In this document: positions 1 through 11,189 of the stretch, one piece after another
How positions within the stretch are numbered: position 1 is the first letter of the stretch
How the letters are laid out: every line of letters starts with the position of its first letter
Assembly: GCA_018287875.1 (NCBI GenBank)
Contig: JAGVVL010000022.1
Span: forward strand, 2,976,001 to 3,040,000
DNA length: 64,000 bases
Source of the DNA: Nigrospora sphaerica
Taxonomy: Eukaryota > Ascomycota > Sordariomycetes > Amphisphaeriales > Apiosporaceae
Direction of reading: 5' to 3'
Notes under the pieces: model-generated
Told to the model about the DNA's origin: nothing
Database searches by the model: none
What the model saw: the letters and a program-made list of their open reading frames with translations, nothing else
Translations under genes and position numbers: made by a program

Positions 1-92
1 ACTCCGTTGGCACCGATAATCTTGGTGACAAGACCGTGGCCGGAGACGGAGGCAACGAGGCCAGCGGCAGCGAAAACCACAGAGTAACGCAT
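1..92 (-). CDS. Secreted protein, Egh16/MAS3-like N-terminus (partial)
   Basis: Only the first 30 codons lie in the window; the gene runs off the left edge. The start ATG is at 92-90. A hydrophobic signal peptide (residues 1-18, ending AASVSG-like) is followed by HGLVTKIIGANGV. A mature protein beginning with His-Gly and a K-x-I-x-GANGV stretch recalls the fungal Egh16/GAS1/MAS3 family, small secreted proteins linked to host or surface penetration. A copper polysaccharide mono-oxygenase, which also starts with His after signal cleavage, is an alternative that 30 residues cannot exclude. Secretion is well supported; the family call is tentative. Confidence 0.55.
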   Translation of the reverse strand, partial: MRYSVVFAAAGLVASVSGHGLVTKIIGANG

Positions 93-1998
93 TTTGATTA
101 TGTGTGGGGGGAAGTGGGTGTTTGGGGAAACGGGTGAGAGTGGGTAAAAACTGTGAAGAGCCGCCGGGGCGATGTTTGAAAGGGGACGGAAAGAGCAAGA
201 ATTGAAAGTAAAAATATAAAATAGAGAAGAGAAAACGGCCGAGTCTCCTGAGACTGTTGAAAGGGGCTGAAAGCGAAGATGGTGATGGTGATGATGATGA
301 TGATGATAAAAAAAATTAGCCATTTGGTCCGGATGGTTGGCCGATCTTTATACAGGCGTCGTCCGAGGTATCATGGACGATTCGACGTCACGGCCAGACA
401 AGGCGATGGGCCATCTGGAGTTGAGGGCGCAAGATGAGACTCGCTGCTCGGATGGGCCGCCATCGACGATGTTCCCAGGGGGGAAGGCAGGGATCTCGGG
501 GGTTTCTTCTGGGCGGAGTGCGAGACGAGCTCCTAAACGGCCAAGACCGGTCTTCACGGACGAATCGCATTTCAGGAAACGTCGATCAGCCCCAATGAAA
601 CGGAAAGAGGAACCGTCTTGGCGACCGGGGGATAATGCTTGGTGACGGCCAACACTGTTTCATAGTTCGTGGGGAGGAGGGCTTGAGCGGCTCGAGGAGA
701 AGGAAACCCTGGCTCGCCGGAGGCGGCTCTGCCAGGGCCATGCGAACGCACGGGCTCCCATAGCCCGCCGGACGGGAGCGGCGGGCGGCGATGGTGGTGA
801 TGCATTGGCACTCGGAACGGGGCATTTCTTCAGCTGGAGACAGTGTTTCGGTGCCTTAGCTAAGTCGTCCGCCCTCTACCATCCTTCATCCCATGGAAGG
901 GAGGAAAATGGGATGGCTGGGCCGGGGCAGAAAGGGGGCAGGCGCAGGCGCAGCCACCCCACCAACCTGGAGGCTGAAACCTCAACCTGCCCGACGACCT
1001 ACGATTCTTGCCCCCCTCGAGACGAGCCTCATCGGACGAAGATGGAACAGACGCCCAGCTGAGCGGCGGCAACAGCGGGAGCGGCGGTCGCTATGACTTC
1101 TTCCCGTCGCACTGCCCACGAGCTGAGGCAGGGACCAGCGGCAGCCGCTTCACCGTCGCCGCGCTCAGGCTCCTTTTTGCCTCCTGGTCGCTGCACCATG
1201 TTCCCCAGCTGCCCGGCCAGCGTCCACGTGCTTGCGTTCCTGACGATCATCATTCGGCAGTGCGCGTGGGCCGCCCGATCGGGCATAGGGTTCGGAACCA
1301 CGTAGTTGCTTGTGCTCAGTGCTTTTTCGTCACTCGTTCCGGTCGATCCATTAGACCCGTTTCTCCCTAAAGATGGATCCGCCCAGGGATGATGCTGCAG
1401 CCGCCCATCACCGAGTCCCCCGCCGCACATCCATACCGCCAGTGTTTGGTGCGGCAGCAGGCACAAGATGCCAAAACGACAGCAGCCCCGGGGCTTGTCG
1501 GGAGTTTGCTGCACCACCGCCCTGCAGCGCCGGGGTTCTGTTTCTTCATGCCGCCTTTGACAGCGACGGCACGGCCAATCACGGACTTCCGCCCAGAAAA
1601 TAGAGGAGAGCCGCATTGATGGATGCGTTCTGTGGAGCTGCAGCGACATATGGGAAGGTGGTAATCAGCACTGCCATCCGACCCCCGTCCGTATGATCGT
1701 CGCCTGGGGCGAATCGCAACCTTCTCTCGCAACAGGAAAGAGCCGCGAGTAAGGACGGCGCAACACGAAGGAAGGAACATCCCAGGAGCTGAATTACTAG
1801 TTGGCCATACCGACGGCGAGGGGCTGGCGGCTCTAGCCACCTACTGCCACACACTGCTACAAACAACCAACCATCCATCACACGCTGGCGCTCGGCAGCC
1901 CCCGTTCGAGCCCGATCCAACCCCACCCACATGCATGGCGGTCCGTCACTGCCACTACCACGACGACGACGACGACGGATGCACGGCGTGCCGTGCGT
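93..1998. other. Intergenic region with no convincing gene
   Basis: This 1.9-kb stretch separates the 5' end of the left-edge gene from the 3' end of the GH55 gene. Its open frames are short, rich in Arg, Cys and Trp, and overlap on opposite strands, as expected for chance frames in GC-rich DNA. An imperfect GAT/ATG trinucleotide run lies at 280-308, about 190 bp upstream of the left-edge start codon, followed by an A-run. It presumably holds that gene's promoter and the GH55 3' UTR. Confidence 0.6.
280..308 (+). repeat. GAT trinucleotide microsatellite
   Basis: An imperfect GAT/GGT repeat becomes a pure run of about six GAT units and ends in an A-rich tract. It lies in the probable promoter of the left-edge secreted gene. 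Confidence 0.7.
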
Positions 1999-4900
1999 CT
2001 AGACCGTGCTTCGGTATAGTGCGACGCTCGAGACGAAGCCGGCCTGGTTCACGCTCCAGTCCGTCACCTCCTTCCCGTTCTCCGTCACCATGTACGTGGT
2101 GCCAACCGTGTTCAGGCCGTACACCGACACCTGACTGCTCTCGCTGCTGAAGATGCGAGACTGGCACTTCTTGGGGTTCGATGGGTCCGCACACGAGTTG
2201 TCCCAGTTGTCGAAAAACGAATAGAGCCTATGGGTACGATCAGTCCAAGTCTTTCCGGGGGGTAACAGGGGCAAGGGGTCCGGGAAGCATACCCGGCGCC
2301 ATAGACCAAAATGTCCCTGCTGTTAACAACCCGCAGCCCCCAGCCGTCCTCGCCCGCCGCGAAGCCGGGGTCGTGGTACGTGGGGTTGACTGGGAAGGGC
2401 AACCGTGCGTCGGGGTTGGGCTGGTAATACGCCGTCTCCGTCTGGATCTGGCCCATGAAGATGTCCTTCGTGTCGACAAACTGGTACTCATACAGGACAT
2501 GGTGTTCCACACCCGTACCGACCAGCCAGATGCCACCCGCCGCGCTCTCGACGAGCAGACCTCGGCCGGCATAGATGGTAATCTGTGTGAGCTGCGCATC
2601 ATCGACATCATGGTCCGCGACCCAGATCCAGCAGTTCTCCATGTAGAGTCCCGAAGCTGGCTTTGTGATGTGCATGCTCATGAAAGCGGCGATGCACTGC
2701 GTTGGAACGTTGGAACTGTCGGCTGGGACGCTCGGCGTCTTGGGGCACTCCTTTACCTGGAGCTGCGAGCCGGTAAAGCCACCGATGCGGACATGTACGT
2801 CCCACATGCCCGACGGCTTGCCACTGGCCGACGCCATGTTCCATTGGATGAGTATGGCGCCCGCTTGCTCGCCCTGCGTACTGACAATCATATCAGACCA
2901 TTCGACCCAGCCGCTCTGGCCCTCTTCGCCGCCGACCTGCACGACCGGCTTGGGGTTCTTCATGTCATTGAAAAACTTACCCGCCGACATGATGACGGGG
3001 AAGGCCTCACCGACAATCTGGCCTCAGTTAGCTCGTGCCTTTCGCTTCCTTCTCTGGTGACTTACTCTGGACCCGGGCGGGATATACAAGGTCTTCGTCA
3101 CCTTGTAGTATCCCGCATCCACAAAGAGAACCTTGCCGGAAACGGCTGCCTTGATGATGGCCTTTTGCAGGGCGTTGGTGTCGTCGGACTTTCCATCACC
3201 CGTGGCCCCCTCGCTGCGAGCACTGATGAACTGCGAAGCCGGCACCGTCTCGTACTGGGGCTTGGACCGCGTGTAGTAGTCGACGCCGCTCGTGAGGCTG
3301 GCCGGCCGTTGGTTGGGTGTGATCTGCCCGACGAAGTTGCCCGTTTTCTGGCCGTATTCACGTCCCTGGCCCCAAGCCTCGATCTTCGCGACTCCAGAAG
3401 ACCCTGCGAGCACAGTGGTCCGACCCGGCCCTTGAACCGCGACGGGCACGTTGTTCAAAGCCACATTTTCCAGTACCAAGCCGCCGCCAGCCGTAGTGGT
3501 GGAAGCATCCCGGGATGTGAGGATGCCTACAGCCGTGTTGGAAATTTCGCTGTCGAAAAACACAATCGACTGAACGTTCGGCGAGTTGGCTTGGGCCAAG
3601 GCCGATGCGTCCAGTCCGACGCTGCAGTTGTTGATCTTGACGCCTTCATACGTCCAACCCCAATCCCAGAGCTGCGTTGAAACCATCAGTGTCCTTTTCA
3701 TGACGTATAAGGAGGGGCTCATACTTGAGAGATGGCCGTTTTGGCGTTGCTAATGGTCAGGTTGCGCATGGTGAATTGTCTGCGCTTGTTGTCAGCTCCC
3801 CTTCACCCACTGCGAACAAATCAGGGGGTTGCTCACTGGTTGCCAACGGTCAGGCCGTGGTTACCTCCGTAAAAGGTAAGGTCATTCACGAAGCCACCGG
3901 AGCCTTCCTCGATGAAGATACCCTCATGTTTCGTGTCCACAGCTTCGGACATCTTGAAGACAATGTTTTGCAGGGAGGTCGCTTGGGCAGTGGCCCAATG
4001 GATGCCGGCAACTTCCAGCGAAGAGGAAATTTCGGTCATGTCAATGACGAAGTTACGAATCTGGCGCCAGAAAACATTGGTGGCGCCCCAGCCCAGCCCG
4101 CCGGCGCCATACTGTCGGACGTGTTAGCACTCGGTGTGTTTTGGAGGACTGCAGTGGCCATCATACCTGGTTGCCGTCCACCAGCCAGCGCTCCCTGAAT
4201 TTGGGGCTGCCCTTGATTACCGGCATGCAGTTGGGATTTCCAACAATCTGCGTATAATAATAGTCGATGATGGGCTTGGAGATGACGTAAGTGCCATTGG
4301 GGAAATAAACGAGGGCGGGAGAAGTGGACGAGGAGGCACAGGTTCCGGGGGCACAGCGTCCACCGGCACTGATAGCCTTGTTGATGGCATCCGTGTCGTC
4401 GGTGACGCCGTCTCCCTTGGCGCCGTAGTCCTTGACATTGCGGAACACTTCGTACCCGGCGGGGTTCGAGTTGAAGCTCGCGATGCCCTGGGACTTCATG
4501 TCCTCGAGGTAATATGCGCAGGCAGACGCAGTCGCGGATGCCGAACTGGACGTGCTCGAGCTTTGAGTGCTCGAGGCAATCGACGAAGTGAGGGATGCCG
4601 AGCGGGTAGTGCTGGCAGTCAAGGAGTGGCTTCCCGTCGACGTCGCCGACGAGCGAGTGAGGGAGCCCGAAACACTAATGGACGAGCTGATGGAACCAGA
4701 GCTAACGCTTGAAGACAGGGAAGTGCTGGCCGTTCGGCTCAAGGTGGCACTGGTGGCCGGGCCAGAGAAGGTGCTCGTCAGGCTGACGGAGCCCGAGTTG
4801 GACATGGTCGAACTCCATGGCGCACTACCGGAAGACGTGCTGGCGGAAATGCTGGCAGATATGGTGGCAGACGGCGGCAGACTGTGAGAGGCACTCGAGA

Positions 4901-5240
4901 CAGAAGCTGTTCCGCTCGACGCAAGGCTGCCACTCGCGGAAGCACTGTGTGAGGCCGAGGGGCCGGTGGTCGATGAGCCTCCCGCCACAGTCGTGCTCGC
5001 CGTAGAGGCATCCCGCCCAGAGGAAGTTCCGCTTGTAGCACTCCCACTGAACGAACTTCTTGTCGGGGTGCTCCCGGTGGCCGACGCATCTCCGGTGGGG
5101 GAGGTAGTGCTCGATCCGACCGAGGACACAGGGTAAGGCGAGGAGACAGTGGACGAAGACACGGGCGGCCTGGGAATGACGCACTTGGCCGAAACGGCAG
5201 CGGCGAGAAAGGACAAGGAAACGAAGGACTGAGGACGCAT
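1999..5240 (-). CDS. GH55 exo-beta-1,3-glucanase with Ser/Thr-rich N-terminal stalk
   Basis: Predicted secreted glucan 1,3-beta-glucosidase of glycoside hydrolase family 55, which releases glucose or short oligomers from beta-1,3-glucan. Six exons: 5240-4167, 4111-3837, 3779-3725, 3671-3066, 3017-2293 and 2227-1999, giving 987 residues. All five introns are 48-66 bp with GT-AG ends. A signal peptide (about residues 1-18) precedes roughly 200 residues of Ser/Thr-rich sequence. Two pectate-lyase-like beta-helix modules follow, each opening with the family signature: YGAKGDGVTDDTDAI near residue 255 and GATGDGKSDDTNAL in exon 4. That paired arrangement is the hallmark of GH55. The Ser/Thr stalk before the catalytic part is longer than I would expect and is probably O-glycosylated, perhaps holding the enzyme at the wall. 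Roles in wall remodelling, self-glucan recycling or attack on other fungi are all possible. Confidence 0.92.
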
Positions 5241-7241
5241 CTTGAAAGAGTGACTGGGGACAAGGGCCCCGACGACTATAATGAACGACTAGGTGCTGAG
5301 GAGAGGTGTAAGCCAAAGACTTACGACGTTCCTTGCCCGTACAGCTCTGGTCTCGCGCGAGAGCTGGGGCTCCCGGCTCATTATAACCATGAGAGGCTCG
5401 AGCTGGCAAGTCGAGGTCGAGCGGATGGGGACTCAGAGCTGAGCAGGGAGCTATACCATGGACGGGCCGAGTAAAATTGGTGGCGCCGGAGAATCAGCGT
5501 GGGCGGCCCGGAGTCGCAGACGAAGCTGCAGCACCCCTGTCCTGTCGGCGACGGTGACTGAAATCGGCTTGCGCTAGAGCACGATAGGCTCGTGTAGTGC
5601 AGATTCTCAGCTGGCAAGTTGCCAATCCGTCTGGAAGCGGTTGCCTCTCGCCCTTGCGGCTGGCTGAGCCGGGGAAAAAGCGCCGTGCGGCAGGCTGAAG
5701 GTGTTCACCATCCCTTTCTTTCTTGCCCACGCCGTCACGTACGGCATGCCGAAGACCAGAAGACGGGGGTGGGCACGACAAGCATTCGCATTGGCCTTGG
5801 CCACCGTTGACAGCGTAACATGGCGTCTAGGCAGAGGGCATCCGGCCGTAGAGCCGCACGATCAAAGAGGGTACAGGCGAATACATAACGCGAGGGTAAG
5901 CCAACACGTTGGACCTGCCAATTGCAACACCCCTGCTGATGGTGTGCTGGAGTGCTGGAGTGGGACGGCCTGAAGCGGCAGGTGAAGGGGATGAAGAGTG
6001 GACCGACGACGGTGCACAGTGGGATCTTTTGAAGTAGTGGTACATCCCCTCAGGTACCCCGTAGGGGCTGTGAGGAGCATCTTTTACTCCAGGTCGTTCC
6101 ACCCTTTGGCCGTGGCTTCCGTCCGCCATTATACCTTTGCACCAATCTATTTCTACATTTGTAAACAGCGAATCATTTGTAACGTGCATGATTCTATTAT
6201 AACCTCATACATAGTAACTAGGTTATACAGCTAGTTGGTCCGTAATGCCATGATTACTAGAAACGGCTAAGCAAAAGTGAAAACCACAGGCTTACAGGCA
6301 CGGTGACAAGCCAGACCCGCTTTCGTGTAACCTTCTCTCACACGTGGATCTTCGAGCACGTCGTCGCCTCCGTACTTCCGATCAACTTCGGTAACTCGGA
6401 TGCCATAACGAAAGAATGGGCGCATTTCGCAACTTGTGGCATCATCTCGGATGGCGGCACTACGACCCGGGGACGCCAGCTAATAACGGTAGCTGCCATC
6501 TCGCTCCCAGCCGCCCCAGTCCGCACCGCCACGAGACGGACGCGTGGGGAGACGACGGTCGCAAACTTACCTCGAACCCCAAGGCGGGACGTCCGCCCGG
6601 GAACAAATGGGAATTGCCTACTAGAGGAAGAGATCCGGGCCGCGGACGGATCACGGGCGGCTAGCGGGAACTCGGCATGCGGCACCGCAAGATCCATGAC
6701 ATCAGGTTGCGGAACGAGAAAGGATGTGAGGAGAATAGTGTTTCCGCCTTACGAAGAACAGATAGTCGTTTTCACAGCGTTCAACCTAAGAATAGATCTC
6801 GCTCGTCGACGAAGAGTCGCCTCGCCATCTATTTACGGCCAGCCAGATGGTTCTAGGCGTAGCCGGCCGCCGCTTTACCAGTTTAGCACTCCATCATGAC
6901 TGCACCTGAGCGCAACCGCAACGTGATGAGATAGAGCTGGCGAAAGTCTACTGCAAGTCGGACTCCTTGGTCGGGTCTCGTAGCATGCGGTCTGAATACA
7001 TAACGCAAAGGCTTTCCCTTCTCCGAGAGATTTCCGGCTCGTCTGTTGAACCAAACACGTTGACTTATAACGACCTTCGTTCACCCAGACGGCGCTTCGT
7101 CCTCGCTACGCTGCAAGAGACTGGGTGCAACATCTCTTTCTCATACCCCAGAACAAACTCTGATATTACTTGATCGATCTTTGCTCCATATTTGCTTCGA
7201 AACCCCATCCTTGTCTCATTCCATTTACACGGGAATCCAAG
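5241..7241. other. Intergenic region between divergent wall-related genes
   Basis: About 2 kb between the divergently transcribed GH55 and PIR genes, so it contains both promoters. The GH55-proximal part is GC-rich. A more AT-rich patch lies around 6120-6260. The longest frame here (6303-6899, plus) shows no recognisable domain and has Arg/Thr/Gly-rich composition, so I do not call it. Confidence 0.55.
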
Positions 7242-8298
7242 ATGAGGTCTGCGTATACCGTCCTCGCCGCCTGGGGCGGCCTTGTCTCGGCGGCGCCTCA
7301 GGATGCCGCCGCCGGCTGCGCGCAAAGCTACAGCGGGCCGTTCGAGGTCACGATCTCGACGGGCGCCGGCCCGAAGCGAGAGGTCCGGCCGTACGAGGTA
7401 AACGATGCCCGGGCCTTCTTCCGGCGTGTTCGCCGTGGCTGACGGAAAGGTGTAGAAGCGCGCCGAATGCGGCGGCAACGGCATCCTCGTGGCGACGCTG
7501 AGCGACGGCACGCTGCTGGACGGCCAGGGCCGCACCGGCTACATAGCGTCCAACTACCAGTTCCAGTTCGACGCCCCACCGCAGGCCGGCGCCCTCGCCA
7601 CCGCCGGCTTCTCCGTGTGCGCCGGCGTGCTGGCGCTGGCGGGCTCCACGACCTTTTACCGCTGCCTCTCGGGGTCCTTCTATAACCTCTACAGCCAGAG
7701 CTGGGCGCCGCAGTGCGAGCCCGTCGACCTCGTGCCCGTGCCCTGCGACGGCGGCGGCGCTGTTCCCGGGACCCCCTTGGTTCCCACCACCCTTGTTACC
7801 GTGCTGAGCGGCGGCCAGCCTCAGGTGGTTTCGACCGACGTGCCCCTGTGCCAGATAGGAGACGGACAGGTCCAGGGACAGACGGGCCCTTGCGCTTCGG
7901 CTCCTCCGGCCCCGCCTCCGGCCCCCGAGGCCAGCCCCTCCCCCGAGGTCTGTCAAATCGGCGACGGCCAAGTCCAAGGGCAAACGGGCCCCTGCGCTTC
8001 GGCTCCCCCGGCCCCGCCTCCGACGCCCGAGGCCGGCCCTTCTCCCGAGGTTTGCCAGATCGGCGATGGCCAGGTTCAAGGGCAGACAGGCCCCTGCGCT
8101 TCCCCGTCTCCGGCGCCGGCCCCAGCGCCGGGCCCGGCTCCGGCTCCGGCTCCAGGTGCTGGTGCTCAGCCCCAGCTTTGCGAGATCTGGGGCGACGGCG
8201 CCATCCGCGCACCACCGCCGGCTGGGGCCGAATACCAGGGCTCTTGGGGTCATTCAGACCAGGGCTTCGGTGGCGGCTTTCCCGGCGGCTTTTCTTAA
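7242..8298 (+). CDS. PIR-type cell-wall protein with tandem repeats
   Basis: Small secreted wall protein. Two exons (7242-7397 and 7456-8298, intron 58 bp) encode 332 residues. A signal peptide (about 1-18, ending LVSAAP) leads to a Cys-containing N-terminal domain of about 160 residues. Three near-identical 34-residue repeats follow, each starting CQIGDGQVQGQTGPCAS and ending in a Pro/Ala spacer. The core QIGDGQVQ matches the Q-x-x-DGQ-x-Q signature of yeast PIR proteins, in which a repeat glutamine forms an alkali-labile ester with beta-1,3-glucan. A degenerate fourth unit (CEIWGDGAIR) and a Gly/Phe-rich C-terminus (GGGFPGGFS) close the protein. No GPI signal is seen, so attachment would be through the repeats. 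It lies divergent to the GH55 glucanase, which acts on the same polymer. In some PIR proteins the N-terminal domain is removed by a Kex2-type protease; a Lys-Arg pair falls right after the exon junction. Confidence 0.85.
7849..8154 (+). repeat. 102-bp tandem repeat (three units) in the PIR-like gene
   Basis: Units begin at 7849, 7951 and 8053, exactly 102 bp (34 codons) apart. The first part of each unit is almost invariant in protein. Silent differences are scattered, and the Pro/Ala spacer in unit three is longer and more degenerate. Such in-frame units commonly vary in number between isolates. Confidence 0.9.
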
Positions 8299-11189
8299 CC
8301 GTCATCCCTCTATGTCCGCTGAGCCCTATGGCGCGAAGCAGTACAGGGTTGATAAGTTGGAAACTTCACTTCCAGCGTCCCCTCAGCGACGCTGAGCTGC
8401 ATAAGGCACATTGTTACTTTAAGCTAGCTATAATCCGGAATCAAGGCACCTGAGTGTAGGGTTATAGTCGGAACAGAGTCTTCGGTTCAAATTCGAACGT
8501 TGTGAGTGGCGTATACGATGAAGGTCTTGATACCGCAGATTGTGCAGAGGAGTTGGATTGCCGACAGGGATGTGTCGTCTCCATGCCACAGGCACATATA
8601 TCACAGCCGAGACACCACTACGAACCGGCTTGAGGGAACGGACTGAATCCGGTTCTTGGCGCTGTGGACGGCGCGAGCCCGGCGAGCGGGCCCCACATAC
8701 GTGAGATCCGATGCTTGTAGCAGTACTTCAAGAGGGCCTGGATTCCTGACGCAGGTGATTCCGAGGGCTTACACGCCTCGAGGCTCCCATTGCGTAGTAA
8801 ATCTTCCGTTTCGTACACGAATTGGCTGCCTGAGAGCAAAGGTCCAGCCCGATGGCGCCGACGGATAATGGTCCGATGAGAATACAAGGGCTTCCAATTA
8901 TAGAACACCCTCCCCCCCCCCGGCTCAGCTGCTGAGGGGAAACCCTGAACTACCTAGCCACGTGCGGGTGAGTTGCCGTTGTGCAATTTTACTTTCCTGC
9001 GCCCGCGCCCTCACATTCAGGCTAATACACCCACGCCGCCAGGCAGCAGTTTGTCCAGGGTAGCCAAAGGTAAGCGCCGCCCGGACGAGCCTCCCGTGCT
9101 TGGTAAGGGTTCGCGAGCCAAGCAACTCGTCGTGCGTTGCTCCGCCCTTGCTTACGGCCAGCACACCCGAGTGAGTGAGCAGTCCCATAGTCACAGGCTC
9201 TCCCCGTCCATTTCGGGCAGGCCCTTCGTGCCATGGGTCTCGCCCTGACGTAGCCTAGGCATGCATGTCGTATCACGCTACGAGACACTGTGGCTGTGGC
9301 CCGGCCTCGGGGCAATATTCGGACGACAGCCAACGCCAAGGAATGATTACCTAGACGAGTGAAAGTAGGCGATGCATGGTTCGAAACCCCGAATTGCATG
9401 TCCAGCTCTTCCATCCACTCCTCCTCGCGCGAGTCCACGCTTGCGAAGCCATGCGTGCGAGGTTCCTCTCCCGACGCCGCTGACATGCCACCGTCGGCGC
9501 CTCGCGGGCTCGGGCTCCCATCCGTGTATCCCGGGCTCCCATTCATGTATGGCGGGCCCCCGTCGCTGCCCCTGTCCGTGCTCCCGTAGCTCCCATCCGT
9601 GCTTCCCGAACCACGGTCGCCAAAGTATGCGGACGTCGTCGCGCGGGGGACGCCGGGCGGCTCCCGCGTTCGCGGCCGCGCATGTCGGGCAGTGCGTCGT
9701 GGTGGGCACGGTGACGGCTACTGCGGCGGGAGGGCCTCGGACCGGGCGGCGCGGGCGGCGAGGTGGCGCAGGAGGCCGAACTTGGCCCGCTCGGCCCCGT
9801 CCCAGTCGGCCGTCGCGCGGTCGCGCCCGCGCGCCCCCACGGCGCCCAGGGACGCCGTCCAGAAGAACGGCTGGCTCGTGTTGTGTTATGGGACAGAGAA
9901 AGCACGGAGAAGGACACGACAGCCCCGAGTGTGTCGCCCCTTCAACGGCCGAGTCTACCAAGCCGTTTTCCCTGTGCGCCCCGGTCTCTCTGCAATCGTC
10001 ACTGCTGCGCTTCTTCGTGTCTGAGGCAATGATGCAAAGCCCGCCTAAGGGCAGCTGCTCCCGGTTTCGTACATAGTCACACAGGCCCTTGGAACGTCGG
10101 GCGATGGTACGTAGCAACGATACATAGCGACGCGTCCTCTCGATAAGCCGTTTCCGACAAGCCATGTTCCGATTATAGAAATAACCCGCGCCACCCTTTG
10201 TCCTCGACCGATTCACCCCAACGAAGGGATAGCGGTCCAAAGGCTACCACGTGGAACTTGCCAGCAACAATCTGGAATTGTATCATCTGCCAACCGCTGT
10301 CGTCGACCGTTGTCTTGTACTCTGGGCGTTATTTAGTTTTCTGTATGGACCAAAGTTAGTTTCGACCAGGTCGCCAATCCTAAGAAGAATTGAGGAGAGG
10401 TCACTCATCAAAATAATCATGATACGCCGCCAAAGCAATACGGCCCGTTCTGACGGTCGTGATTCGTTGTTTGCCATCGTATCTGAAGAACCGCCAGTGT
10501 TCTATCTAGACTTGAATAGAGAAGTGATGTTCCCACCCACACGATTCTCCACGGCTCGGACGCCTACGGCGCACTGTCGAGAGGCATCAAGCTCTCTGCG
10601 CAGTGGGGCCCCGGCAGCATATGAGAGACGCAGGAGGCCTTGGATGTGGAATCCATTGCCGGACTGATTTGGCTTCTGCTCTTGAGCACCGGGCCAGGGC
10701 ACCCCAAGCGGCCGTCTCCATCTCACGTGGACGCTGCCTCATGCCCTTATTCATTATGCAGTATTCGAATGCGGCACCGAATCGGAGGGCCGTTCTGGCA
10801 ACGGGGCCATCGCATCCTGGTTGTTTGCGACCAAAGTGTCGCGTACGACTGTCGTGAACGAAGAGTCTCCCACTCCAACCTTGCTAGGACTGTGGATGAA
10901 GGTTGGCGTGTAACACAAGTGTAGCGGTTTATGTAGCAACGGTCGCGGCCTCCTGTACCGACGCAACGGGTGGTACCCTAATAATACAAGATATGCCGAA
11001 TCAATAATGGACGCTCTGCCCACATGCTCACAAACGCTTCGCTATGTTGCGGCGGGTCACCTCGACCTTTCGCAGTGCGGCCACAGCTACTAACCAGCAC
11101 CTCGAGAGTCCGACGGCTTCAGGCTGCTCCTCTGCGCTCGCTCCCCGGACTGGGACCCCCGAACCGTCCTCGTCCTCGTCGACATCGTC
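8299..11189. other. Long intergenic region with one possible exon remnant
   Basis: A 2.9-kb gap between the PIR gene and the 3' end of SET9. It contains a run of ten or more C near 8912-8923 and short imperfect repeats of GCTCCCATNCGTG type around 9505-9600. It also holds one stretch on the minus strand that reads like protein (9718-9882, listed separately). The 297-codon minus frame at 9347-10240 is Arg/Pro/Gly-rich and unlike any family I know, so it is not called. Confidence 0.5.
9718..9882 (-). pseudogene. Possible terminal exon or gene remnant
   Basis: Fifty-four codons ending in TAG read NTSQPFFWTASLGAVGARGR and then an Ala/Arg/Glu-rich helix-like tail (RAKFGLLRHLAARAA) ending EALPPQ. 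Composition and third-position G/C look like real coding sequence, unlike the overlapping frames. An in-frame TAA lies two codons upstream and no start is present, so this is either the last exon of an unrecognised gene or a relic. I do not recognise the family. Confidence 0.25.

Noticed and set aside
2181..3680. 499-codon open frame on the plus strand
   Set aside because: It is antisense to GH55 exons and spans three of that gene's introns; no family resemblance.
9270..9290. 21-bp near-match with 19648-19668 (19 of 21 bases)
   Set aside because: One such match is expected by chance in a window of this size, and the similarity does not extend convincingly.
9365..9400. GGTTCGAAACC resembling a tRNA B box
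   Set aside because: The flanking bases do not form a five-pair T stem and no A box or acceptor stem is found upstream.
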